A stretch of 64,000 bases of DNA, from the NCBI RefSeq assembly GCF_004402695.1, contig NZ_SOFL01000044.1, forward strand, positions 27,308 to 91,307, read 5' to 3'. The notes under the pieces are model-generated. The model was given only the letters and a program-made list of their open reading frames with translations, searched no databases and was not told where the DNA came from. This DNA is from Cryobacterium adonitolivorans. GTDB taxonomy: Bacteria; Actinomycetota; Actinomycetes; Actinomycetales; Microbacteriaceae. The number at the start of each line of letters is the position of its first letter. Position 1 is the first letter of the stretch. The translations under genes were made by a program, and so were the position numbers. Positions 57,051 to 64,000 of the stretch are shown one piece after another.

Positions 57051-57883
57051 GAGTCCAACCGTAATACCGCCCGGCCGGGTGCGTGTACCCCTCCGGCGCG
57101 GGCGCGTAGCGAACGCGCCCCCAGTGCGAGGAGGAAGCAGGCGGCGGCGGTGAGTGCGATGGCCGGCCCTGCCGCGACGTCGAGGGAGCGGGACAGCAGC
57201 ACGCCGACGACCCCGGATCCGGCACCGATGAGGGGCGCGAGCACGACGATGCCCGCCGCGGTTCGCACCAGCAGCCGGGCCGCAGCGGCTGGGGCGGCGA
57301 TCAGGGCGATAGCGAGGATGGCGCCCACTGCGGGCATCGCCGTGACGATGGTGGCGGTGATGAGAACAAGGGTGAGGAGTTCGATGGGCCACTCCCGGTA
57401 GCCGGCCGCCCGGAAGCCGGTGCGGTCGAAGGTGGAGAACAGGATCTCCTTGCCGAAGAGCACGGCCGCCGCCACCGCCACCGTGAGCACCGCGGCGGCC
57501 AGGATCACGTCGCCGTCGGTGACGGTGAGGATCGAGCCGACCAGGTAGGTCTCCACGTGCACGGGCAACGACGGATTGAGCGCCTGGAGCAGCACGCCGA
57601 GCGCGAACCCGGCGGTCAGCATGATTCCCGACGCCACCTGGCTGCCCTGCCGGTGCACCCGGCCGAGCAGGGCCATCACGGCCACGATCACGGCGCTGGC
57701 CACGGCGGCGCCCAGCGGGATGCTGACGCCCAGCAGCGCCGCGGCGACGGCGCCGGGGAAGGTGGCGTGGGTGAGCGCCTGGGCGAAGAAGGTGCGCCGC
57801 CGCAGCAGCACCAGGGTGCCGACCAGGCCGCTCAATGCGCCGATCACGGCCGCGGCGAGCAGGGCCTTCTCGAAGTAGACCAT
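57047..57883 (-). CDS. znuB: Zinc ABC transporter permease (second)
   Basis: 278 residues from ATG 57883, overlapping the preceding permease stop (TGATG). The ABC-3 permease pattern is clear: GALSGLVGTLVLLRRRTFFA, QALTHATFPGAVAAALLG and GAILAIALIAAPAAAARLL, with about eight helices. It probably pairs with the adjacent permease as a heterodimer, as in TroC/TroD-like systems. Substrate assignment to zinc rests on zur, the Zur box and ZnuA. Confidence 0.88.
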   Translation of the reverse strand: MVYFEKALLAAAVIGALSGLVGTLVLLRRRTFFAQALTHATFPGAVAAALLGVSIPLGAAVASAVIVAVMALLGRVHRQGSQVASGIMLTAGFALGVLLQALNPSLPVHVETYLVGSILTVTDGDVILAAAVLTVAVAAAVLFGKEILFSTFDRTGFRAAGYREWPIELLTLVLITATIVTAMPAVGAILAIALIAAPAAAARLLVRTAAGIVVLAPLIGAGSGVVGVLLSRSLDVAAGPAIALTAAACFLLALGARSLRARAGGVHAPGRAVLRLDS

Positions 57884-58797
57884 CAGGCGGTCACCGACTC
57901 GGCCCGCGGCTCGGGCTGCAGCTCGGTGACCGGCCGGGCAGGGCGGCGCATCCGGTCGACCGCAAGCCGGCCGAGGAGCACGAACAGGTAGCCGGCCACG
58001 AGCACCAGTACCACGGTGGCGCCGCTGGGAAGATCGATGCCGGCGGTGACGGAGGCCTCGAAGCCGAGCGTCAGCCCCACCCACGCGCACAGGGCGGCGA
58101 AGCCGGCCGCGAGCGGGAAGAGAGCCCAGAGCCGCACCGTGATCAGCCGGGCGACGGCGCCCGGCACGATGAGCACGGCCAGGACCAGCAGGTTGCCGAC
58201 GGCGCTCGACGCGGCGACCACCACGAGGGCGATGGCCACGTTGAGCACCAGGTCGAGCAGCAGCGGCCGGTATCCGGCCGCGGCGAACGCGGCCCGGTCG
58301 AACGCGCGGAAGACCTGCTGCCTGAGGGTGAGAGCCACCAGGAGCAGGGCGATCGCGCAGATGACCAGGGTCTGGGTCACCTCGGCGGGCGTCACCGTGA
58401 GCAGCCGGCCGAAGAGCAGCTGTTCGAGCTGGCCGGCGTAGTTGGACTGGCGGGAAACGACCAGAATGCCGATGCTGAACATGGCCGTGAACACGATCGC
58501 GATCGCCGCATCCCCCGACACGGCTCGCCGGGTGATCAGGGTGAGCACGACCGCTGCCAGCACCGCGGCGATCATGGCGCCGACGAAGAGTCCCTCACGG
58601 CCGCCCCAGACGAAGCCGATGGCGATGCCGGGGAAGACCGAGTGGGTGAGGCCGTCACTGATGAATTCGAGGCTGCGCAGGTTGACGAGCACGCCCACGA
58701 TGCCCGCGACCAGGCTGAGAGCGAGCAGCACCACCAACGCCCGCGCCATGAAGGGCAGTGTGAACGCGGTTAAGAGGGGCCCGAGCAGGTCGGCCAT
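57883..58797 (-). CDS. znuB: Zinc ABC transporter permease (first)
   Basis: 304 residues from ATG 58797, directly after the ATPase stop (TGAATG). The ABC-3 permease motifs are [20 protein letters not shown] and [21 protein letters not shown] Pro/Arg/Glu-rich tail follows the last helix. It is a paralogue of the next gene. Two permease genes in one operon are less common than the single znuB of Gram-negatives. Confidence 0.88.
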   Translation of the reverse strand: MADLLGPLLTAFTLPFMARALVVLLALSLVAGIVGVLVNLRSLEFISDGLTHSVFPGIAIGFVWGGREGLFVGAMIAAVLAAVVLTLITRRAVSGDAAIAIVFTAMFSIGILVVSRQSNYAGQLEQLLFGRLLTVTPAEVTQTLVICAIALLLVALTLRQQVFRAFDRAAFAAAGYRPLLLDLVLNVAIALVVVAASSAVGNLLVLAVLIVPGAVARLITVRLWALFPLAAGFAALCAWVGLTLGFEASVTAGIDLPSGATVVLVLVAGYLFVLLGRLAVDRMRRPARPVTELQPEPRAESVTA

Positions 58798-59589
58798 TCA
58801 GTGACCTTCGTGGCCGGGAACGACGAGCGTGTGCTGGTCCATCTCGACGCCGACCTCGTGGAAGGTGCGCTGCACGTTGTCGAGGGTGAGCACGCTCTCG
58901 CGCGGACCGAAGGCGACCTGGCTGCCGTTGAGTAACAGCACCCGCTCGCAGACCGCCTTGGCCAGTTCGAGGTCGTGGGTGGAGACGAGCACGGCGACGC
59001 CGTCGGCCTTGAGTCGTTCGACGGTGCCGACGAGGGCGTCCCGGTTGGCCTGGTCGAGCCCGTTGAAGGGTTCGTCGAGCAGCAGCAGCCGAGGGCCGGC
59101 AGCCACGGCGCGGGCGAGCAGGCCGCGCTGTTGCTGACCGCCGGAGAGTTCGCCGAACCTGACCTTGGACAGGCGTCCGAGGCCCACGGTCTCCAGGGCC
59201 GCCGCTACTGCCCGGCGGTCCTTCTTGCCGGGCAGGCGCAGCCAGCCGAGCTCGCGGTACCGGCCCATCATGACGACCTGTTCGAGGCTGACCGGGAACT
59301 CGGGGTCGAGTTCGTCGGTCTGCGGCACGTAGCCGACGCTTCCGGCCGGGGCCGAAGGCTGGCCGAGCACCTCCACGGTTCCCTCCGTGCGGTGGATCAG
59401 GCCCAGGATGCCCTTGAGCAGGGTTGACTTGCCCGACCCGTTGGGCCCGATCAGGGCGATGGCCTCACCGGCATGCAGGTCGAAGTCGATGCCGGTCAGG
59501 GCGTCGCGCTGGGCGTAGGCGAACGAGGCCCCGGAGACGCGGAGGGCGAGCGGTGCGGGCATCCGCTGCTGAGAAGGGTTCTCGTTCAC
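58798..59589 (-). CDS. znuC: Zinc ABC transporter ATPase
   Basis: 263 residues from GTG 59589. Walker A GPNGSGKSTLLKG, Q-loop YVPQTDELD, signature ELSGGQQQRGLLARA, Walker B LLLLDEPFNGLD and switch His in VSTHDLELA are present. The C-terminus is His-rich (HTLVVPGHEGH), which may bind metal. It starts seven bases after znuA. Confidence 0.92.
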   Translation of the reverse strand: MNENPSQQRMPAPLALRVSGASFAYAQRDALTGIDFDLHAGEAIALIGPNGSGKSTLLKGILGLIHRTEGTVEVLGQPSAPAGSVGYVPQTDELDPEFPVSLEQVVMMGRYRELGWLRLPGKKDRRAVAAALETVGLGRLSKVRFGELSGGQQQRGLLARAVAAGPRLLLLDEPFNGLDQANRDALVGTVERLKADGVAVLVSTHDLELAKAVCERVLLLNGSQVAFGPRESVLTLDNVQRTFHEVGVEMDQHTLVVPGHEGH

Positions 59590-59596
59590 TGTTCAA

Positions 59597-60628
59597 CTAT
59601 TGCAGGTCGGCGGGTACGGCGCTGGGCGTCACGCCCCAGGACTCGAGGATCAGGCTCACGTTGTGCAGCTGGGTGGCGATGTAGGTGGCGCCGGCGCTGT
59701 CAGCCGGGCCGAGCGAGTCGCCGTAGAGGGCGTCGTCGCCGGAGTAGACCGCGACCCCGGCCTCGGCGGCGATGGTGTCGGCCGCCTTCGGGTTGATGGA
59801 GGCCTCCGAGAAGACGGCCTTGACGCCGGTGGACTTTACAGCGGCCACCAGGGCATCGATTTCGGCGGCGCTCGGCTCGGCGTTGTCGTCGAAGCTCGGA
59901 ATGACGCTGCCGACGTAGGTGATGCCGTAGGCGGCGGTGAAGTAGCCGAAGGCGTCGTGGTTGCTCACCAGGAGGCGCTCGGCGGCGGGGACGGGGTCGA
60001 TGTTCTCGTGGATCCAGCCGTCGAGCTCGGCGAGCCGGGCGGCGTAGCCGGCCTCGTTGGCCTCGAAGTCGGCGGCGTGGCTGGCGCTGGCACCGGCCAG
60101 ACCGTCGGCGATGGTAGCGACCATGGCCTCGGCGTTTTTCACATCGGTCCAGATGTGCGGGTTGCCGCCGGCGTGTTCGTGCTCGGCCTCCCCGGTCGTT
60201 TCGTCCGTGGCTTCGTCGGTGTGCTCTGCGTCGTCCTCGTGGCCGGCCTCGGCACCGAGGATGCTGATGCCCTCGTCGGAGTCGACGGTGACACCGTCGA
60301 AGCCGGAGGCCTCGATCGCGTCGTCGAGCCATTCCTCGAGTCCGACGCCGTTGATCACGAGCACATCCGCCGCGCCGAGGGCGGTGAGGTCGGCGACCGA
60401 CGGGTCGTAGCTGTGCGCACTCTGATTGGGCTGGATGAGCTGGGTGATCGTGACGCCGTCGGTGTCGCCGACGACGTTGCGGGTGAGGTCGGCGATCTGG
60501 GTGGTCGTGGCGACAACCTTGAGGTCGCCGTCCGCTCCCGCGGCGTTGGTGGCGGTTGCGGAGCATCCGGCCAGCGCGAGGGCCACGGAGGCGGCCAGGG
60601 CGGGTAAGACGAGTCTGGGGGTCTTCAC
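59597..60628 (-). CDS. znuA: ZnuA-like zinc-binding lipoprotein
   Basis: 343 residues from ATG 60628. The signal peptide ends in lipobox LAGC. The cluster A-I metal-binding fold shows HSYDPSVADL, NPHIWTDVKNAEA (His ligand), SNHDAFGYFTAAYG (His) and YSGDDALYGDSLG (Asp). A flexible His/Asp/Glu-rich loop (GHEDDAEHTDEATDE to EAEHEHAGG) is typical of zinc-specific binding proteins. It captures zinc for the following ABC genes. A Zur box is about 20 bases upstream. Confidence 0.93.
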   Translation of the reverse strand: MKTPRLVLPALAASVALALAGCSATATNAAGADGDLKVVATTTQIADLTRNVVGDTDGVTITQLIQPNQSAHSYDPSVADLTALGAADVLVINGVGLEEWLDDAIEASGFDGVTVDSDEGISILGAEAGHEDDAEHTDEATDETTGEAEHEHAGGNPHIWTDVKNAEAMVATIADGLAGASASHAADFEANEAGYAARLAELDGWIHENIDPVPAAERLLVSNHDAFGYFTAAYGITYVGSVIPSFDDNAEPSAAEIDALVAAVKSTGVKAVFSEASINPKAADTIAAEAGVAVYSGDDALYGDSLGPADSAGATYIATQLHNVSLILESWGVTPSAVPADLQ

Positions 60629-60648
60629 CTATGGAACGCTACGCCTAT

Positions 60649-60663
60649 TGATAATGATTGTCA
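60649..60663. promoter_or_regulatory. Zur box upstream of znuA
   Basis: TGATAATGATTGTCA is a near-perfect 7-1-7 palindrome close to the actinobacterial Zur consensus TGAAAATGATTTTCA. It lies 21 bases before the znuA start and would repress the znu-zur operon when zinc is sufficient. Confidence 0.85.
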
Positions 60664-60679
60664 AAACCATTAACCGGGT

Positions 60680-61399
60680 TCAGAGATGCCGCAGGTAGCG
60701 CTCCGGAGCGTCGAGGAAGCTGGCCCAATTCGTCACCAGGTCAAGGTCACGCCAGGCCCTCTCCCGCAGGCCCCACTCGCCGACCTCGAGGATGCGGGCT
60801 CCCGGCAGGGCGGCGAGCAACGGCGAGTGCGTCGAGAGGATCACCTGGGAACCGCCGCCGGCCAGCAGCGCCTTGAGGTGGCCGAGTAGCGCCAGGCAGC
60901 CGGAGAAGGACAGGGCGGACTCGGGTTCGTCGAGCACCCACAGGCCCCGCCCCCTGAACCTGTCGACGGCCAGCTCGAGGAAGGACTCACCGTGCGAGAT
61001 CTCGTGGAAGCGCGGTTCCGGCCGGCTACCCGGGTTCTCTTCGAGGTAGGTGAAAAAGCCGTGCATCGTCTCGGCGCGCAGGAAGTAGCCGCGGCGGGTG
61101 GTACCGGCGCTCCGCACCAATCGCAGGTGGTCGTGCAGGGAGGATTCGCTGACCCGGGTGGAGTTGCGCGCCCCCGTGGAGCCGCCCTCGGGCGAGAGCC
61201 CCCACGCCTGGGCGATCGCCTCGACGAGGGTGGACTTGCCCGCACCGTTCTCTCCGACGAAGACCGTCGCCGGCCCCAGGTCGAGCCCGTCGTCGAGCAG
61301 CTGGGCCACCGGGGGCAGGGTGGCGGGCCAGGTGTTCCTGGCACGCGGATGCTGCGGGTCTTCCTCGATCCGGCGCAGGGGCGTGCTCTCGAAGGCCAT
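60680..61399 (-). CDS. AAA family ATPase (ABC/SMC-like)
   Basis: 239 residues from ATG 61399 with GGGAGG upstream; the open frame extends further but is not protein-like. Walker A VFVGENGAGKSTLVEAIAQA, a signature-like ISHGESFLEL and Walker B GLWVLDEPESALSFSG with STHSPLLAALPGA place it among small AAA_15/AAA_21-type ATPases. There is no coiled-coil or nuclease domain. Its role is unknown. It ends 51 bases before znuA, so it may read into the zinc operon. Confidence 0.8.
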   Translation of the reverse strand: MAFESTPLRRIEEDPQHPRARNTWPATLPPVAQLLDDGLDLGPATVFVGENGAGKSTLVEAIAQAWGLSPEGGSTGARNSTRVSESSLHDHLRLVRSAGTTRRGYFLRAETMHGFFTYLEENPGSRPEPRFHEISHGESFLELAVDRFRGRGLWVLDEPESALSFSGCLALLGHLKALLAGGGSQVILSTHSPLLAALPGARILEVGEWGLRERAWRDLDLVTNWASFLDAPERYLRHL

Positions 61400-61518
61400 G
61401 CCCCATCCTCCCCCGCCACGCCGCGATTCGCGCATCCGGTTCGCCGAGACGCCGGGCGCCGCGACTGTGCCCACAAAGGGGGAGATTGCGGCAACTCGCG
61501 GTGGCGACGCCCGCCGTC

Positions 61519-61524
61519 TACTCT
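61519..61524 (+). promoter_or_regulatory. -10 box, leaderless geometry
   Basis: TACTCT ends six bases before ATG 61531. Confidence 0.5.
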
Positions 61525-61530
61525 GTTGCC

Positions 61531-62184
61531 ATGAGAGCACGAGCCGGAAAGGGCACCGCCCCGCCCGGGAGCCTGCCCACACACACACGCATCGGTCGGA
61601 CCAGCCGGGCCACGAGCGGTGACCGGTCAGTGCCGCCCGCCCCGGTGGCGGCGTTGCGCCCCTGGCGGCTCGCCGACGCGGCCAGCCTGCAGACCGCCTT
61701 CACCGTGAGCGGCGACCTCGCCGCCCAGGTCGGTGCCATCGAGCTGTCCACGGTGACCCGCTGTGAGAGTTTCATCACCGACAACCTCGCACCCGCCACG
61801 GTGTCGCGACAAAACTTCGCGATCAGCGTCGACGGCGTAGCGGTGGGCAACGTGGGCGTCGGCAGCATGGAACATCGGCACGGCACCGGCTGGGTCTACT
61901 ACTGGGTCTCGGCCGAGGCCAGGGGCCGCGGCCTGGCCACGCTCGCGCTCGCCTCGATCGCCGACTGGGCCTTCACCGAGCAGGGCCTCCACAGGCTGGA
62001 GCTCGGCCATCGCACCAACAATCCGGCGTCCTGCCGGGTCGCCACCACGGCGGGTTTCGCGGCGGAGGGCGTCGAGCGGCAGAAGCTGAAGTACGGCACC
62101 GAGCGCTTCGATGTGGAGACCCACGCCAGGCTGCGCACGGATGCGCCTCCCCCGGTCCGTCTCCTGCCCACCGTCACCTTCTAG
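61531..62184 (+). CDS. RimJ/RimL-type GNAT acetyltransferase
   Basis: 217 residues from ATG 61531 with a TACTCT box six bases upstream. A basic 40-residue N-terminal extension precedes the domain LRPWRLADAASLQTAF. The acetyl-CoA loop is YWVSAEARGRGLATLALASI, followed by LHRLELGHRTNNPASCRVAT and GFAAEGVERQKLKYG, typical of RimJ/RimL-like enzymes that acetylate protein N-termini or small amines. The target is unknown. The downstream methyltransferase gene starts eight bases later. Confidence 0.85.
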   Translation: MRARAGKGTAPPGSLPTHTRIGRTSRATSGDRSVPPAPVAALRPWRLADAASLQTAFTVSGDLAAQVGAIELSTVTRCESFITDNLAPATVSRQNFAISVDGVAVGNVGVGSMEHRHGTGWVYYWVSAEARGRGLATLALASIADWAFTEQGLHRLELGHRTNNPASCRVATTAGFAAEGVERQKLKYGTERFDVETHARLRTDAPPPVRLLPTVTF

Positions 62185-62191
62185 CCTGGGC

Positions 62192-62977
62192 ATGCCGCCG
62201 CGCCCCGCTGCCCCTCCCGAGGTGATCGAGCGCCTGCGCGCGGCCGGGTGCGTCTTCGCCGAAGACGAGGCCCGGTTGCTGGTGGCGGCCGCCGGCACAC
62301 CGGCCGAACTGGAGCAGCTGCTCACCCAGCGCACATCCGGCCTGCCCCTCGAACAGGTGCTCGGCTGGGTGGAGTTCTGCGGGCTGCGCATCACCGTGCG
62401 GCCGGGCGTGTTCGTGCCTCGCCGCCGCACCGGCCTGCTGGTGCAACGCTCGGCCCGGCTCATCCGACCCGGCTCGGTGGCGGTCGACATGTGCTGCGGG
62501 ACGGGCGCCGTGGGGGCCGCGCTGCTCGTCGGGCAGCCGGGGATGACGCTCTACGCCGTCGACATCGACCCCGCCGCAACGGCCTGTGCCCGGGACAACG
62601 TCGAGCCGCTGGGTGGGAGTGTCCTCACCGGCGACCTGTTCACCCCGCTGCCGCGCGCCGTGCTCGGGCGGATCGACGTCCTGGTGGCCAACGCCCCCTA
62701 CGTGCCCACGGAGGCCATCCAGCGGATGCCGCCAGAGGCCCGGCTGCACGAGGCCAGGGTGGCTCTGGACGGCGGCCCCGACGGCCTCGAGGTGCAGCGC
62801 CGCCTCGTGGCGGCGGCCCCGGAGTGGCTGACCCCCGGCGGCCATCTGCTGGTGGAGACCAGCGCGGGCCAGGCCGCGCAGACCGCGGAGATCTTCGCCC
62901 GGCAGGGACTCATACCGCGCGTGGTCACATCGAAAGCGCTGGACGGGACGATCGTCATCGGACGATGGGTCGCGTAG
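62192..62977 (+). CDS. HemK/PrmC-like N5-glutamine methyltransferase
   Basis: 261 residues from ATG 62192. The SAM-binding motif is VAVDMCCGTGAVGAALL, and the catalytic NPPY motif of HemK enzymes reads NAPYVPTEAI, a known variant in a second actinobacterial PrmC-like group. The short helical N-terminus (LRAAGCVFAEDEARLLVAA) and LEQVLGWVEFCGLRITVRPG agree. True PrmC methylates release factors; this branch's target is uncertain. Confidence 0.82.
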   Translation: MPPRPAAPPEVIERLRAAGCVFAEDEARLLVAAAGTPAELEQLLTQRTSGLPLEQVLGWVEFCGLRITVRPGVFVPRRRTGLLVQRSARLIRPGSVAVDMCCGTGAVGAALLVGQPGMTLYAVDIDPAATACARDNVEPLGGSVLTGDLFTPLPRAVLGRIDVLVANAPYVPTEAIQRMPPEARLHEARVALDGGPDGLEVQRRLVAAAPEWLTPGGHLLVETSAGQAAQTAEIFARQGLIPRVVTSKALDGTIVIGRWVA

Positions 62978-63032
62978 GCGGCCACGGTGCGTACGTGCTG
63001 CACCGCCATCGCCGCAAGCGCCGGCGGGCCGG

Positions 63033-64000
63033 CTACTCCAGGAGCAGCGCCGGCTCCTCGATGATGCTGGCCACGTCGGCCAGGAACCGGCTGGCCACGT
63101 CGCCGTCGACCACGCGGTGGTCGAAGCTCGCGCCGATGGTGGTGACGAAACGCGGGCGCACGTCACCGTCGACGACCCAGGGCTTGAGCTTGATCGTGCC
63201 CAGCGCCACGATGCCGGCCTCGCCGGAGTTGAGGATCGGCGTGCCGGTGTCCATACCGAAGACGCCGATGTTGGTAATCGTGATGGTGCCGTTGGACATC
63301 TCGGCCGGGCTGGTCTTGCCGTCCCTCGCCGTGATGGTGAGCTTCTCGAGGGCGCCGGCCAGCTCGAGAAGGCTCATGTCCTGGGCTTCCTTGATGTTCG
63401 GCACGATCAGGCCGCGCGGAGTGGCCGCGGCGATGCCGAGGTTCACGTAGTGCTTGATCACTATCTCCTCGTCGGTGAAGACCGAGTTGACGGTGGGGTT
63501 GCGGCGCACGGCCCAGATCATGGCCTTGGCCATGATCAGCAGCGGCGATACCTTGACCCCGGCGAAGTCGGTGGAGACCTTGAGCCGCTTGACGAACTCC
63601 ATGGTGCGGGTGGCGTCAACGTCCACGAACAGGCTCACGTGCGGCGCGGTGAAGGCGCTGCGCACCATCGTCTGCGCGATCACCTTGCGCACACCCTTCA
63701 CGGGAATGTGCTCCTCGCGGTCCGTCGGCCACTCCGGCGTCTGGATGTTGCGGAACACGCTAGCCTGGGTGGCCTCGCGCAGCACGTCCTCACGTGTCAC
63801 GTCGCCGAACCGGCCGGTGGGTTCCACCTGGCTGAGGTCGACGCCGAGGTCCTTGGCCAGCTTGCGGATCGGCGGCTTGGTGATCACCGGGCCGGCGGGG
63901 CGGGCGGGCGCAGCGGCGGCGGCGGGCTTGGCGGATGCGGTGGGCGCGACGGCCGGACGGGCCGGCGGCGTCGCACGGGCCGGACCAGTCGCGGCGGTGG
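63033..64000 (-). CDS. Dihydrolipoamide acyltransferase E2 component, C-terminal part (runs off right edge)
   Basis: The frame is open from the stop at 63033 to the window edge; the start and lipoyl domain lie outside. Visible are an Ala/Pro-rich linker, the E3/E1-binding domain ([20 protein letters not shown] then GDVTREDVL) and the catalytic acyltransferase domain ending in [20 protein letters not shown], with the His and Asp of the DHRxxDG active site. It is the E2 of a pyruvate or branched-chain 2-oxo acid dehydrogenase complex; which one cannot be told without the E1 genes. Confidence 0.92.
   Translation of the reverse strand, partial: TAATGPARATPPARPAVAPTASAKPAAAAAPARPAGPVITKPPIRKLAKDLGVDLSQVEPTGRFGDVTREDVLREATQASVFRNIQTPEWPTDREEHIPVKGVRKVIAQTMVRSAFTAPHVSLFVDVDATRTMEFVKRLKVSTDFAGVKVSPLLIMAKAMIWAVRRNPTVNSVFTDEEIVIKHYVNLGIAAATPRGLIVPNIKEAQDMSLLELAGALEKLTITARDGKTSPAEMSNGTITITNIGVFGMDTGTPILNSGEAGIVALGTIKLKPWVVDGDVRPRFVTTIGASFDHRVVDGDVASRFLADVASIIEEPALLLE

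Noticed and set aside
59600..60607. Plus-strand 335-codon frame opposite znuA
   Set aside because: It is a Gly/Val/Asp-rich shadow of the clear ZnuA gene.

Overview
The window is high-GC DNA with dense, short-spaced genes, many GTG starts and TANNNT -10 boxes placed 6-7 bases before start codons. Together with a DUF7882-type protein, a 6C-like RNA and LAXTG-type cell-wall sorting, this points to an actinobacterium, most likely Microbacteriaceae (Cryobacterium-like). The genus is an inference. It reads as ordinary chromosome: no phage, IS element, CRISPR array, tRNA or rRNA was seen.

Layout. 0-5 kb: a partial GH36 alpha-galactosidase diverging from a ROK regulator, then a two-gene acid-sugar operon (PdxA2-like dehydrogenase and DUF1537 kinase) behind a strong palindromic operator. 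5-18.5 kb: a DUF418-like membrane protein, an MBL-fold hydrolase, small Microbacteriaceae proteins, tandemly duplicated SRPBCC genes, a DeoR regulator diverging from a DUF4406/three-helix-bundle pair, an MMPL exporter, an LCP cell-wall ligase, Dps and a lipoprotein. 18.5-27 kb: a candidate 6C RNA and one 8.3-kb gene for a 2,782-residue surface protein made of about 17 DUF11-like repeats with a C-terminal LAQTG sorting signal. 27-31.5 kb: a GNAT gene that has lost its stop, an 84-bp inverted-repeat element, a fused remnant of kdpB and kdpC, and full-length kdpD and kdpE. 31.6-41.7 kb: peptidase E, hexose-6-phosphate mutarotase, a PRISE-type reductase, a divergent XRE/methionine aminopeptidase pair, a broken VOC gene, and a MacB-like ABC exporter diverging from a NarL-type two-component system. 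41.7-45.5 kb: a Met/Cys-rich copper-binding protein, an acidic-repeat protein, an Acr3-like permease with an apparent internal deletion, and a GH1 beta-glucosidase. 45.5-48.4 kb: a divergent envelope-stress module (ECF sigma factor translationally coupled to an Asp23 protein; opposite it Asp23, a short partner, a membrane anchor and CsbD). 48.4-55 kb: a serine-hydrolase-fold lipoprotein lacking its catalytic motifs, a PIF1-like helicase, a broken lipoprotein, an anchored protein of unknown function and a CopD-CtaG fusion. 55-60.7 kb: HU and a zinc block (zinc-free S14, L33 and L28 paralogues, Zur, two ABC permeases, ATPase, ZnuA) with a Zur box before znuA. 60.7-64 kb: an AAA ATPase, a RimJ-like acetyltransferase, a HemK-like methyltransferase and a partial E2 acyltransferase.

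Most noteworthy: (i) the sigma/Asp23/anchor/CsbD module, the best candidate for an incompletely described system; (ii) 14-15-bp tandem repeats at several 3' junctions that supply serial stop codons, in one case in frame on both strands; (iii) several genes that have lost internal segments (kdpBC, VOC, Acr3-like, a Gmad2-like lipoprotein), leaving kdpDE without a recognisable transporter; (iv) a roughly helically phased array of DnaA-box-like 9-mers far from any dnaA; (v) a divergent promoter whose two -10 boxes share the same bases; (vi) about eleven genes with leaderless promoter geometry.

Family assignments come from reading the translated sequences and recalling family features; no search was run. 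Deletion claims rest on remembered family architecture and need alignment.
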